32,674 nucleotides of DNA from Pseudonocardia sp. KRD291 (GCF_019263595.1 NZ_JADQDD010000030.1:1-32674); one strand, 5' to 3'; shown: positions 8,861 to 18,237, numbered from the stretch's first letter. The notes: generated by a model not told the origin, from the letters alone. Translations and numbers: made by a program.

Positions 8861-8879
8861 GGAGGCTAGCCTTGCCACG
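8861..8879. promoter_or_regulatory. Candidate IdeR/DtxR box upstream of efeUOB
   Basis: The region centres on the perfect palindrome AGGCTAGCCT and continues as TTGCC. Aligned by eye to the known consensus TTAGGTTAGSCTAACCTAA it matches 11 of 19 positions, including AGG.TAGCCT..CC. On the minus strand the core contains TAGCCT, a plausible -10 hexamer, so a bound repressor would block the promoter. It lies 110 bp upstream of efeU. Iron repression of efe genes is expected biologically; the site itself is unproven. Confidence 0.4.
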
Positions 8880-8897
8880 GGCCGATCGGAAGAGCCG

Positions 8898-9287
8898 CTA
8901 TTCGGAGAACAGTGCGATCCGCGCGCGGACCTCGCCGAGCGCCTCCTGGTACTCGGGGCGCGGATCCATCGCCGACGCCATCTTCAGCTGGGTGACCGCC
9001 GCCGAGAGCCGGCCCTGTCGCTGCAGTGTCTTCCCGAGCGCGAAGCGCGCGTAGTGGTCCGAGGGGTCCAGCTCGAGGACCTTCTCGAACGACACCTCGG
9101 CCCGCCGCAGCTGGGCGGAGTCGAAGTAGGCGCGCCCGGCCAGCAGGTGCACCGACGCGTCGTTGGGCTGGTTCTCCACGACCGCGCGGAGTGCGTCCAG
9201 GGCGTCCAGGGGGCGGCGGTCGGCGAGCAGCATCTCGGCCCGTCGGAAGGAGGCCACCAGTTCATCGGCCGCAGGTCTGCTGCTCAT
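8898..9287 (-). CDS. Small tetratricopeptide-repeat protein
   Basis: 129 aa, made almost wholly of TPR-type helix pairs: A-E-M-L-L-A-D-R-R-P-L-D-A-L-D-A-L, then L-L-A-G-R-A-Y-F-D-S-A-Q-L-R-R-A and F-A-L-G-K-T-L-Q-R-Q-G-R-L-S-A-A. It has no signal peptide or membrane segment, so it is probably a cytoplasmic protein-binding scaffold. A GTG at 9299 is in frame, but GGGGGTG is correctly spaced for the ATG at 9287. It is divergent from eno and upstream of efeU on the same strand, 146 bp away; no functional link to iron uptake is visible. Confidence 0.7.
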   Translation of the reverse strand: MSSRPAADELVASFRRAEMLLADRRPLDALDALRAVVENQPNDASVHLLAGRAYFDSAQLRRAEVSFEKVLELDPSDHYARFALGKTLQRQGRLSAAVTQLKMASAMDPRPEYQEALGEVRARIALFSE

Positions 9288-9333
9288 GGTCACCCCCACG
9301 TTAGGTGCGATCGAGGCGAATCGCGAGGGTTGA

Positions 9334-10725
<1,392 letters not shown>

Positions 10726-10735
10726 GCTGGCGCCC

Positions 10736-11266
10736 ATGGGGGATCAGCGGACGGCGGTGCGGGACGGTCGAGGCCGTCCCGCCACCGGCGGCACGCGTCC
10801 GCGTGCCGCACGCCCGCAGCATCCCTCCGGGGGGCGGCCGCGGCTGACCCGCGCCCGCTCCCGTGCCGGCGACGTGGTCGCGCGGACCACGGGGCTGCTG
10901 GGACTCTCGTCGACCAAGCGGGCGGCGATCCTGGCCATCGTGGTCTGCGCGCTCGCGCTCACCGTCGCCGTCCCGCTGCACAACTACGTGGCCCAGCGCC
11001 AGGAGCTGGCCCGGGTCACCGCACAACAGGAAATCCTGCAGGACGAGGTGGCGGGCCTGAGCGCCGAGCGCGACAGGCTCTCCGACCCGGCCGAGATCGC
11101 GGCGCAGGCCCGGACCCGTCTGGGCTACGTCGCACCGGGGGAGACGCCCTACGTCGTGCAGCTCCCGACACCGCCCGTGCCGGTCCCGGAGAGCGGGCAG
11201 GCCGAGCCGGGCGTCCCGTGGTTCCGCACGCTGTGGACCGACGTCTCCGGAGGGACGACACCATGA
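10736..11266 (+). CDS. Septum formation initiator (FtsB/DivIC family)
   Basis: Bitopic division protein expected to join the FtsQ-FtsL-FtsB complex at the septum. Residues 1-60 are a basic, Pro/Arg-rich cytoplasmic tail. A single membrane helix spans about 63-80 and is followed by a coiled coil at about 84-115 (Q-R-Q-E-L-A-R-V-T-A-Q-Q-E-I-L). The family hallmark D-P-A-E-I-A-A-Q-A-R-T-R-L-G-Y-V follows at about 117-132. The C-terminus is Pro-rich. It is 10 bp after eno, and its stop overlaps the DUF501 start (ATGA). The same neighbours occur in Mycobacterium. Confidence 0.88.
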   Translation: MGDQRTAVRDGRGRPATGGTRPRAARPQHPSGGRPRLTRARSRAGDVVARTTGLLGLSSTKRAAILAIVVCALALTVAVPLHNYVAQRQELARVTAQQEILQDEVAGLSAERDRLSDPAEIAAQARTRLGYVAPGETPYVVQLPTPPVPVPESGQAEPGVPWFRTLWTDVSGGTTP

Positions 11267-11775
11267 CCGGCACGCCGACGAGCGGGACCTCCGAGGCGCC
11301 CGGGGTCTCCGACGCCGACCGGGACGCGATGGCCGCGCAGCTCGGACGGGTCCCGCGCGGGGCCCGCGAGGTCGCGCACCGGTGCCCGTGCGGGCTGCCC
11401 AGCGTCGTGCAGACGGCGCCGCGGCTGCCGGACGGGACGCCGTTCCCGACGCTGTACTACCTGACCTGCTCGCGCCTGTCGTCGAAGCTGGGCACGGTGG
11501 AGTCGCAGGGCCGGATGGCGGAGATGACCGAGCGTCTCGCCGAGGACCCGGAGCTGGCCGCGCGCTACACCGCCGCGCACGAGTCCTACCTGGCCGAGCG
11601 GAACGCGATCGAGTCGCTGGGCACCGACGTCAGCGCGGGCGGCATGCCGGACCGGGTCAAGTGCCTGCACGTGCACGTCGCGCACTCGCTGGCCGCCGGG
11701 CCCGGCGTGAACCCGTTCGGCGACGAGGCGCTCGACGAGGTCGGCGAGTGGTGGCGTCCCGGCCCCTGCGCCTAG
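11263..11775 (+). CDS. DUF501 family protein
   Basis: Conserved actinobacterial protein of unknown function, 170 aa. Family features visible are H-R-C-P-C-G-L-P-S-V-V-Q-T-A-P near residue 40, P-T-L-Y-Y-L-T-C-S-R, A-H-E-S-Y-L-A-E-R-N and G-M-P-D-R-V-K-C-L-H-V-H-V-A-H. The several Cys and His residues suggest metal binding (inference). An upstream GTG is in frame at 11218, but GGAGGG at 11249-11254 with 8-nt spacing fixes the ATG at 11263, which overlaps the preceding stop by 4 bp. Its own stop overlaps that of the convergent aidB gene within CTAG. Confidence 0.88.
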   Translation: MTGTPTSGTSEAPGVSDADRDAMAAQLGRVPRGAREVAHRCPCGLPSVVQTAPRLPDGTPFPTLYYLTCSRLSSKLGTVESQGRMAEMTERLAEDPELAARYTAAHESYLAERNAIESLGTDVSAGGMPDRVKCLHVHVAHSLAAGPGVNPFGDEALDEVGEWWRPGPCA

Positions 11776-13448
11776 GGGTGCGGCGTCGCCCGGTCGAGCA
11801 CGGTCGCGGCGTGTGGTCCCGGGCGGGTGCCCGCGGTGCGGAACGGGCCGTCGTCGCCGAGACGCGCGGCCAGGAACGTCGCGGTGACCGCGTCCGGGGC
11901 GTGCCGGAGCAGCAGCGAGCCCTGCAGACACAGCGCCGTGAGCTCGGCCAGACGGCGGGCGCGGCGCTCGTCCGGTGCCGCCAGCTCGGCGCGCAGCGCG
12001 GCCACCGCCCGGTCGAACTGCGGATCCGCCCCCGCCGCGGCGTCGACCTCGGCCAGCACCGCGTCGACGGCGTGCGGCTCCCGGGTGACGGCGCGCAGCG
12101 CGTCCAGGGCGGTGACGTTGCCCGAGCCCTCCCAGATCGAGTTCAGCGGCGCCTCCCGGTACAGCCGCGGCAACGGGCCGTCCTCGACGTAGCCGTTGCC
12201 GCCCAGGCACTCCAGGGCCTCGGCGACCAGAACCGATGTGCGTTTGCAGACCAGGTACTTCGCCACCGGCAGCGCCAGCCGCAGCAGTGCCGTCTCGCCT
12301 CGGTCGACCGCGGCCGCCAGGCGCAGCGCGAGCATCGTCGCCGCCTCGGACTCGGCCGCGACGTCGGCGAGCACGGACTGCATCAGCGGTTGGTCGGCGA
12401 GGCGGCACCCGAACGCGGAGCGGTGCGCGACGTGGTGCGCGGCCTCGGTGACGGCGGCGCGGGTCGTCGCGGCGGAGCCGAGCACGCAGTCCAGCCGGGT
12501 CATCGACACCATCTCGATGATCGTCGCGACCCCGCGTCCCTCGTCGCCGACCCGCCACCCGAGCGCACCGTCGTACTCGAGCTCGGAGGAGGCGTTGGAC
12601 CGGTTCCCGAGCTTGTCCTTGAGCCGTTGCAGCCGGATCGCGTTGCGCGTGCCGTCCGGGAGTACCCGCGGCAGCACCAGGCAGGTCAGCCCGCCCGGCG
12701 CCTGGGCCAGGGTCAGGAACAGGTCGTTCATCGGGGCGGAGGTGAACCACTTGTGCCCGGTCAGCCGGTAGCTGCCGTCGGGCTGCGGCGACGCGACGGT
12801 GGTCCCGCTGCGCACGTCCGAGCCGCCCTGCTTCTCGGTCATCGACATCCCGGCCAACAGGCCCGCCTTGCTCTGCGGCTCGCCCAGGCCGGGCGCGTAG
12901 AGCTGCGCGGTCAACCCGGGCTCGTACGCGGCCGCCAGATCGGGCGCGTGCCGCAGCGCCGGCACCGAGGCGTAGGTCATCGAGATCGGGCACAGGTGCC
13001 CCTGCTCGACCTGCGAGGTCAGGTAGAAGCCCGCCGCCCGCGCCAGGTGCGCACCACTGCCCGGCGCCGCCCGCCACGGCGCGGCGGCGAGCCCGTGCTC
13101 GACCGAGGTCCGCATCAGCTCGTGCCACGACGGGTGGAACTCGACCTCGTCGATCCGGTGCCCGTAGCGGTCGTGGCTGCGCAGGACCGGTTCGTGCAGG
13201 TTGGCCAGGCGGGCGTGCTCGCGCCACCGCTCGGTCCCGACGACGGCCGCCAGCCCTTCCAGCGCGTCGGCGTCGCCTCCCTCGCGGGCCACGGCCTCGA
13301 CCAGCGCGGGGTCGGCGGAGAGGAGGTCGCCGTCGGCGCGCGGCGGGACCTGGTTGAGGACCGCGTGGGTTCCCAGCTCGGTGCCCGGTGGGGGGCCGGC
13401 CGGGGTGGCGAGGGAATCCGGCTGCGGGCGCACCGACTGCTCCGTCAT
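11772..13448 (-). CDS. aidB: AidB-type acyl-CoA dehydrogenase
   Basis: Flavoprotein of the acyl-CoA dehydrogenase fold, linked in E. coli to the adaptive response to DNA alkylation. The sequence follows E. coli AidB closely: H-A-V-L-N-Q near 28, L-C-P-I-S-M-T-Y, G-M-S-M-T-E-K-Q-G-G-S-D-V at 200-212, G-H-K-W-F-T-S, R-N-A-I-R-L-Q-R-L-K-D-K-L-G-N-R at 268-283 and L-Y-R-E-A-P-L-N-S-I-W-E-G-S-G-N at 429-444. It has about 20 extra N-terminal residues. The start is the ATG at 13448; there is no Shine-Dalgarno, but a promoter consistent with a leaderless transcript is present. It is divergent from ppx and inserted between DUF501 and ppx, which are neighbours in mycobacteria. Dehydrogenase substrate unknown. 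Confidence 0.92.
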   Translation of the reverse strand: MTEQSVRPQPDSLATPAGPPPGTELGTHAVLNQVPPRADGDLLSADPALVEAVAREGGDADALEGLAAVVGTERWREHARLANLHEPVLRSHDRYGHRIDEVEFHPSWHELMRTSVEHGLAAAPWRAAPGSGAHLARAAGFYLTSQVEQGHLCPISMTYASVPALRHAPDLAAAYEPGLTAQLYAPGLGEPQSKAGLLAGMSMTEKQGGSDVRSGTTVASPQPDGSYRLTGHKWFTSAPMNDLFLTLAQAPGGLTCLVLPRVLPDGTRNAIRLQRLKDKLGNRSNASSELEYDGALGWRVGDEGRGVATIIEMVSMTRLDCVLGSAATTRAAVTEAAHHVAHRSAFGCRLADQPLMQSVLADVAAESEAATMLALRLAAAVDRGETALLRLALPVAKYLVCKRTSVLVAEALECLGGNGYVEDGPLPRLYREAPLNSIWEGSGNVTALDALRAVTREPHAVDAVLAEVDAAAGADPQFDRAVAALRAELAAPDERRARRLAELTALCLQGSLLLRHAPDAVTATFLAARLGDDGPFRTAGTRPGPHAATVLDRATPHP

Positions 13449-13455
13449 GTACCGG

Positions 13456-13483
13456 AGAGTAACTTGTACTGTGATCGCTGCAA
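13456..13483 (-). promoter_or_regulatory. Candidate aidB promoter (TTGCAG-16-TACTCT), leaderless
   Basis: On the minus strand, TTGCAG (13483-13478) is 16 bp from TACTCT (13461-13456), which ends 7 nt before the aidB ATG. The expected transcript starts at or one base before the ATG. The same 65-bp intergenic region must also drive ppx; TACTGT at 13467-13472 is a possible plus-strand -10. Confidence 0.5.
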
Positions 13484-13513
13484 CGCATTCCGCCGAACCC
13501 CAGGAGAGTGCCC

Positions 13514-14467
13514 ATGTCCCGGGTGGCCGCCATCGACTGCGGGACGAACTCGATCCGCCTGCTCGTCGCCGACGTCACGACCTCGTTCGACGGCGCGGTC
13601 GACCTGCGTGACCTGCACCGCGAGATGCGCATCGTGCGGCTCGGCAAGGGCGTCGACAAGAGCGGCCGCCTCGACCCGGAGGCGCTCGAACGCACCCGCG
13701 TCGCGCTCGTCGACTACGCGATGGCCGCGCGACGCAAGGGCGCCGAGCGGATCCGGATGGTCGCCACCTCGGCGACCCGCGACGCGTCGAACCGCGAGGA
13801 CTTCTTCGGCATGGTCCGCGACACCCTCGGCGTCGAGGCAGAGATCATCTCCGGGGACGAGGAGGCGCGGCTGTCGTTCGTCGGCGCGGTCGGCGACCTG
13901 GACCCCGACGACGGCCCGTTCGTGGTCACCGACGTCGGCGGCGGCTCCACCGAGGTCGTGATCGGCACCCTGGACAACGGCACCGCGACCGTCACCGCCG
14001 CCCGCTCCGTCGACGTCGGCAGCGTCCGGCTCACCGAGCGCTGCCTGCCCGACGACCCGCCGTCGCAGGAGCAGGTCGCGCAGGCCCGCGAGGTCGCCTC
14101 GGGCATCCTGGACGAGGCGTTCTCCGCGGTCCCGATCGAGACGGCGCGCACCTGGGTCGGCGTCGCCGGCACGCTCACCACACTGTCCGCGATCGGGCAG
14201 GAGCTGCCGGAGTACGACGCCGAGGCGGTGCACCTGTCGCGCCTGTCGCGCGAGGACCTGCACCGGATCGCCCAGATGCTGATCACCTCGTCGCGCCCGG
14301 AGCGGGAGCGGCACGGGTCGCTGCACCCCGGGCGGGTCGACGTGATCGGCGCCGGCTCGCTGGTCGTCGAGGCACTGGCCGACGAGCTGCACGCCCGGGC
14401 CGGGATCGAGCAGGTCGTCGTCTCCGAGCACGACATCCTCGACGGCATCGCCCGCTCGATCGCGTGA
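13514..14467 (+). CDS. ppx: Ppx/GppA phosphatase (exopolyphosphatase)
   Basis: Sugar-kinase/actin-fold phosphohydrolase acting on polyphosphate or pppGpp. The phosphate-binding motifs D-C-G-T-N-S-I-R-L-L-V-A-D (residues 8-20) and T-D-V-G-G-G-S-T-E-V-V-I-G (near 140) are intact. At 317 aa it is the short two-domain form seen in mycobacterial Ppx1/Ppx2, lacking the C-terminal HD-like domains of the E. coli enzyme. A GTG at 13508 is in frame, but AGGAG at 13502-13506 is well spaced for the ATG at 13514. The stop overlaps the udgB start by 4 bp (GTGA), so the two genes form a coupled pair. Confidence 0.9.
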   Translation: MSRVAAIDCGTNSIRLLVADVTTSFDGAVDLRDLHREMRIVRLGKGVDKSGRLDPEALERTRVALVDYAMAARRKGAERIRMVATSATRDASNREDFFGMVRDTLGVEAEIISGDEEARLSFVGAVGDLDPDDGPFVVTDVGGGSTEVVIGTLDNGTATVTAARSVDVGSVRLTERCLPDDPPSQEQVAQAREVASGILDEAFSAVPIETARTWVGVAGTLTTLSAIGQELPEYDAEAVHLSRLSREDLHRIAQMLITSSRPERERHGSLHPGRVDVIGAGSLVVEALADELHARAGIEQVVVSEHDILDGIARSIA

Positions 14468-15180
14468 GCGGGTCCCCCGGCACCGTCGCCGATCTGGACG
14501 TGCAGGTTGCGGAGTGCCGCGCCTGCCCGCGCCTGGTCGAGTGGCGGGAGAAGGTCGCGGTCGAGAAGCGCGCCGCGTTCCGGGACGAGATCTACTGGGG
14601 ACGTCCGGTGCCCGGCTTCGGCCCGCCGGACGCCCGGATGCTGATCGTCGGCCTGGCCCCGGCCGCGCACGGCGCGAACCGCACCGGGCGGATGTTCACC
14701 GGCGACCGCAGCGGCGACGTCCTCTACGCCGCGATGCACGCCGTCGGCCTGGCCACCCGGCCGACCTCGACGCACATCGGTGACGGGCTGGCTCTGCGCG
14801 GGGTGCGGATCACCTCGCCGGTGCACTGCGCGCCCCCGGCGAACAAGCCCACCACCGAGGAGCGCGACCGCTGCCGGACCTGGCTCGAACACGAGCTCGA
14901 CCTGCTCTCGCCGACCGTGCGGGCGGTGATGGTGCTCGGCGGTTTCGGCTGGCAGGCGCTGCTGCCGGTACTGGCCGGAGCGGGGTGGACGATCCCGCGC
15001 CCGCGGCCGAAGTTCGGGCACGGCGCCCACGTGGAGCTCGCGCCGGCCCGCGGCGACCGCGAGCCGCTGCAGCTGTTCGGCTGCTATCACGTCAGCCAGC
15101 AGAACACGTTCACCGGACGCCTCACCCCGGCGATGCTCGAGCAGGTCCTCACCGACACCGCGCGAGCCGCGGGGTTGTAG
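14464..15180 (+). CDS. udgB: Uracil-DNA glycosylase, family 5 (UdgB type)
   Basis: Removes uracil, and in related enzymes other deaminated bases, from DNA. Four cysteines placed for a 4Fe-4S cluster are C18 and C21 (E-C-R-A-C-P), C122 (V-H-C-A-P-P-A-N-K-P) and C137. The catalytic-pocket motif is G-L-A-P-A-A-H-G-A-N-R-T-G-R at 63-76, with Ala where family 4 enzymes have an acidic residue. The second motif is Y-H-V-S-Q-Q-N-T-F-T-G near 200. The GTG start overlaps the ppx stop. The stop codon abuts that of the convergent sigma-factor gene. Confidence 0.9.
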   Translation: MSGSPGTVADLDVQVAECRACPRLVEWREKVAVEKRAAFRDEIYWGRPVPGFGPPDARMLIVGLAPAAHGANRTGRMFTGDRSGDVLYAAMHAVGLATRPTSTHIGDGLALRGVRITSPVHCAPPANKPTTEERDRCRTWLEHELDLLSPTVRAVMVLGGFGWQALLPVLAGAGWTIPRPRPKFGHGAHVELAPARGDREPLQLFGCYHVSQQNTFTGRLTPAMLEQVLTDTARAAGL

Positions 15181-16418
<1,238 letters not shown>

Positions 16419-16422
<4 letters not shown>

Positions 16423-16784
16423 ATCTCCTCGCCCGCGTCCCCGAGGATCGGCCGGACCTCCATCGGGGTGAAGCGGGTGCTCGGGAACCGTGCCGCGATC
16501 TCGACCGCCCGGTCCTGCGACGCGACGTCGACGACCAGGTAGCCGCCGAAGTGCTCCTTGGCCTCCGCCAACGGCCCGTCGGTGACGACCGGTGCGGCCG
16601 GGTCCGGTGCGCGCACGACCGTGGTGCTCGACGGGTCGGCCAGCGCGTCGCTGCCGACCAGCTCGCCGGACTCCTTCAGCTCGGCGAACAGCGCGTCCAT
16701 CTCCGCCATCAGCCCGGCGCCCTGCTCACCGGCGAACAGCTCCCGGCTGTCGGCGTTGTCGTAGATCATCAGCAGGTACTTCAT
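16419..16784 (-). CDS. DGPF/YCII domain protein
   Basis: Small ferredoxin-like-fold protein, 121 aa, of the YCII-related (DGPF) family. M-K-Y-L-L-M-I-Y-D opens it, and V-T-D-G-P-L-A-E-A-K-E-H-F-G-G-Y near residue 87 is the DGPF motif, here with Leu for Phe. It is the first gene of a two-gene operon with the ECF42 sigma factor and is the typical target and partner of that group. It has a good Shine-Dalgarno (GAGGGAG) and a candidate ECF42 promoter upstream. The biochemical role of these proteins is not established. Confidence 0.9.
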
Positions 16785-16834
16785 CGGTGCTCCCTCACTC
16801 CGCGGGCCGCCGGTCGCGGCCCGTCACCACGGGG

Positions 16835-16860
16835 TCGGAGCGGACCGTGCGTCCTCGACA
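16835..16860 (-). promoter_or_regulatory. Candidate ECF42-dependent promoter (TGTCGA-N17-CGA)
   Basis: Minus-strand TGTCGA (16860-16855) is followed after exactly 17 bp by CGA (16837-16835). As I recall it, the ECF42 target promoter is TGTCGA at -35 with CGA at -10. The element lies about 50 bp upstream of the DGPF start, in the right orientation to drive DGPF-sigma, implying autoregulation. Confidence 0.55.
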
Positions 16861-16868
16861 CCCTCGGC

Positions 16869-16880
16869 GCAGGATCCTGC
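16869..16880. promoter_or_regulatory. Perfect 12-bp palindrome upstream of the ECF42 promoter
   Basis: GCAGGATCCTGC lies 8 bp upstream of the -35 element and 13 bp before the methyltransferase stop codon. It could be an operator or chance; it has no T-tract, so an intrinsic terminator is unlikely. Confidence 0.25.
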
Positions 16881-16893
16881 CGTGTGACGGGGG

Positions 16894-17712
16894 TCAGCGC
16901 CCGAAGCGGTAGCGGTGCAGGCGCATCGAGTCCCGCAACGGCGGCAGCGCGCCGGCGACGAACAGCGCGGGACGCAGCCAGAGCCGGGGCTCGGCGAGCG
17001 CGGCCATGTCGTAGACCGAGACGTCGTCGAGCCGCTGCAGCGCCGGATACCGGGACTCGAACACGCTCCGGTCCCAGGCCGAGTGGAACCGTGCCCCGAC
17101 CGCGCGGAACTCCGGCGTCCACTTCGACGCGGTCACCGTCCACGGCGCGACGGCGTCGAAAGCCAGCACGCCGCGCGGGAGCCGGTCCAGTGCCCGGCCG
17201 AGGAGGGCGTGCACGCCCTCCTCGGTGAGGTACATCAGCAGGCCTTCGGCGACGACGAGCGTCGGCCGGTCGGTCGAGACGCGGTCCCACCACGCCTCGT
17301 CGGTGACCGAGCTCGGGATGCTCTCGACGTGGTCGGGCACGTCGTAGAGCCGCCGTCGCAGCTCGATCACCTCGGGCTGGTCGACGTCGATCCAGCGGCA
17401 CGTCCGCGGCGGACGGACGCGCAGCGGGCGGCTGTCCAGCCCGCACCCCAGGTGCAGCACCTGCCCGGCCGGCTCGGCGACCAGGAACTCCGTCGTCCAC
17501 TCGTCCAGACGCTTGGCCCGCGAGACCACCGCGGAGGTGTCACCGGTGGTACGCCGCAACGCCGCGGCGTCGTAGTCGATCCGGTCGAGCACGTCCTGCG
17601 CGTACGGGTCGCCGAGGATCGGCCGACGCGACCGGGCGTCGAACGCGTGCATGTAGAGCGTCATCAGCAGGGTCGCCGCAGCACCCCGCAGATCTACCTT
17701 CTCCGTGGTCAC
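16894..17712 (-). CDS. SAM-dependent methyltransferase (PPM1/LCMT family)
   Basis: Class I methyltransferase of the leucine carboxyl methyltransferase-like group, common in actinomycetes, where it often acts on secondary metabolites. The SAM-binding motif is V-L-H-L-G-C-G-L-D-S-R at 85-95, followed by the acidic loop W-I-D-V-D-Q-P-E-V at 107-115 and V-V-A-E-G-L-L-M-Y-L near 157. D-P-Y-A-Q-D-V-L near 35 is also typical of the family. At 272 aa it is complete. The GTG start has GGGAGG 6 nt upstream. The substrate is unknown; the gene appears to be a single transcription unit. Confidence 0.85.
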   Translation of the reverse strand: MTTEKVDLRGAAATLLMTLYMHAFDARSRRPILGDPYAQDVLDRIDYDAAALRRTTGDTSAVVSRAKRLDEWTTEFLVAEPAGQVLHLGCGLDSRPLRVRPPRTCRWIDVDQPEVIELRRRLYDVPDHVESIPSSVTDEAWWDRVSTDRPTLVVAEGLLMYLTEEGVHALLGRALDRLPRGVLAFDAVAPWTVTASKWTPEFRAVGARFHSAWDRSVFESRYPALQRLDDVSVYDMAALAEPRLWLRPALFVAGALPPLRDSMRLHRYRFGR

Positions 17713-17786
17713 GCCGACCTCCCGCGAGCAGTCACCACACCCTGTCCGGCATTGTGCGCCGCCCGGTCGTGAGAGGGGAGGGTGGC

Positions 17787-17792
17787 TACGCT
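17787..17792 (+). promoter_or_regulatory. Candidate -10 for the tRNA gene
   Basis: TACGCT ends 8 nt before the tRNA 5' end, predicting a transcript with almost no 5' leader. No good -35 is seen. Confidence 0.3.
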
Positions 17793-17800
17793 GTCGCGAC

Positions 17801-17873
17801 GCCCTCGTAGCCCAACGGCAGAGGCAGGCCCCTTAAAAGGGTCACAGTGTGGGTTCGAGTCCCACCGAGGGCA
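17801..17873 (+). tRNA. tRNA with UAA anticodon (Leu by codon), short variable loop
   Basis: A full cloverleaf can be drawn. The acceptor GCCCTCG pairs perfectly with CGAGGGC, and the discriminator is A73. The anticodon stem GGCCC/GGGTC encloses the loop CTTAAAA with anticodon TAA at 17834-17836. The T arm GTGGG-TTCGAGT-CCCAC is perfect. Numbering matches the canonical 73-nt class I tRNA exactly. The variable loop has only 5 nt (ACAGT), whereas bacterial tRNA-Leu is normally class II with a long arm. The D stem is three base pairs plus a C-A mismatch. CCA is not encoded. The translated antisense strand gives a peptide ending L-L-R-G-L-P-L-P-L-G-Y-E-G, a pattern I recall from mis-annotated actinobacterial proteins, so this tRNA is probably conserved rather than a local oddity. 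Confidence 0.88.
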
Positions 17874-18237
17874 CACCGCTCTCCGCCAGATCCTTCCTGA
17901 CGCCGTGGAACAGCCGTGCCATCGGCGGTGGTCCCGAACGCCGGCTCACAGAGGCCGATCGACGCGAGACCCGAGCCGAGCGAGACGAGATCATCGCCTA
18001 CCTCCGAGACGTAGGCGCGACCCGACATGGTCGAGCGGACCATGATGAGTGCGAGGCGGGAACAGCCCGTCGCGGACGACACGCGGACGCGAACGCGAGG
18101 GCCGCGGCTCCACCGCAGGCCGGACCCCATATGGCAGCTCGCTGTGAATCCGTCGAGAATCGCTCTCGGTAGGTCGAATCCTCCGCCTGCCACCTGGGGA
18201 GAACGGGCCCCGGGCCAGCGGCAACGTTCGAAGGAGG
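17874..18237. other. Gene-free region after the tRNA, no confident gene
   Basis: This 364-bp stretch has no convincing coding sequence. One plus-strand frame at about 17940-18060 reads L-T-E-A-D-R-R-E-T-R-A-E-R-D-E-I-I-A-Y-L, which looks protein-like but begins inside the tRNA and has no start or ribosome site. It may be a decayed gene. The 3' part contains a tRNA-like fragment, listed separately. I found no repeat of the tRNA 3' end and no integrase. Confidence 0.5.
18154..18191 (+). pseudogene. Possible decayed tRNA 3' fragment
   Basis: A perfect hairpin CGAGA-ATCGC-TCTCG resembles a long variable arm. It is followed by GTAGG-TCGAAT-CCTCC, which resembles a T arm with a one-base-short loop and four of five pairs, and then by GCCTGCCA. 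No matching 5' acceptor strand or anticodon arm was found upstream. Chance resemblance is quite possible. Confidence 0.25.

Noticed and set aside
7895-8878. Upstream extension of efeO as one 707-codon protein
   Set aside because: The extension covers efeU in another frame and is Arg-rich. A strong ribosome site and a lipoprotein signal mark the start at 7894.
11149-13961. Two very long frames (over 800 codons) on both strands across the DUF501-aidB-ppx region
   Set aside because: They are shadows of DUF501, aidB and ppx, with compositionally biased translations and no motifs.
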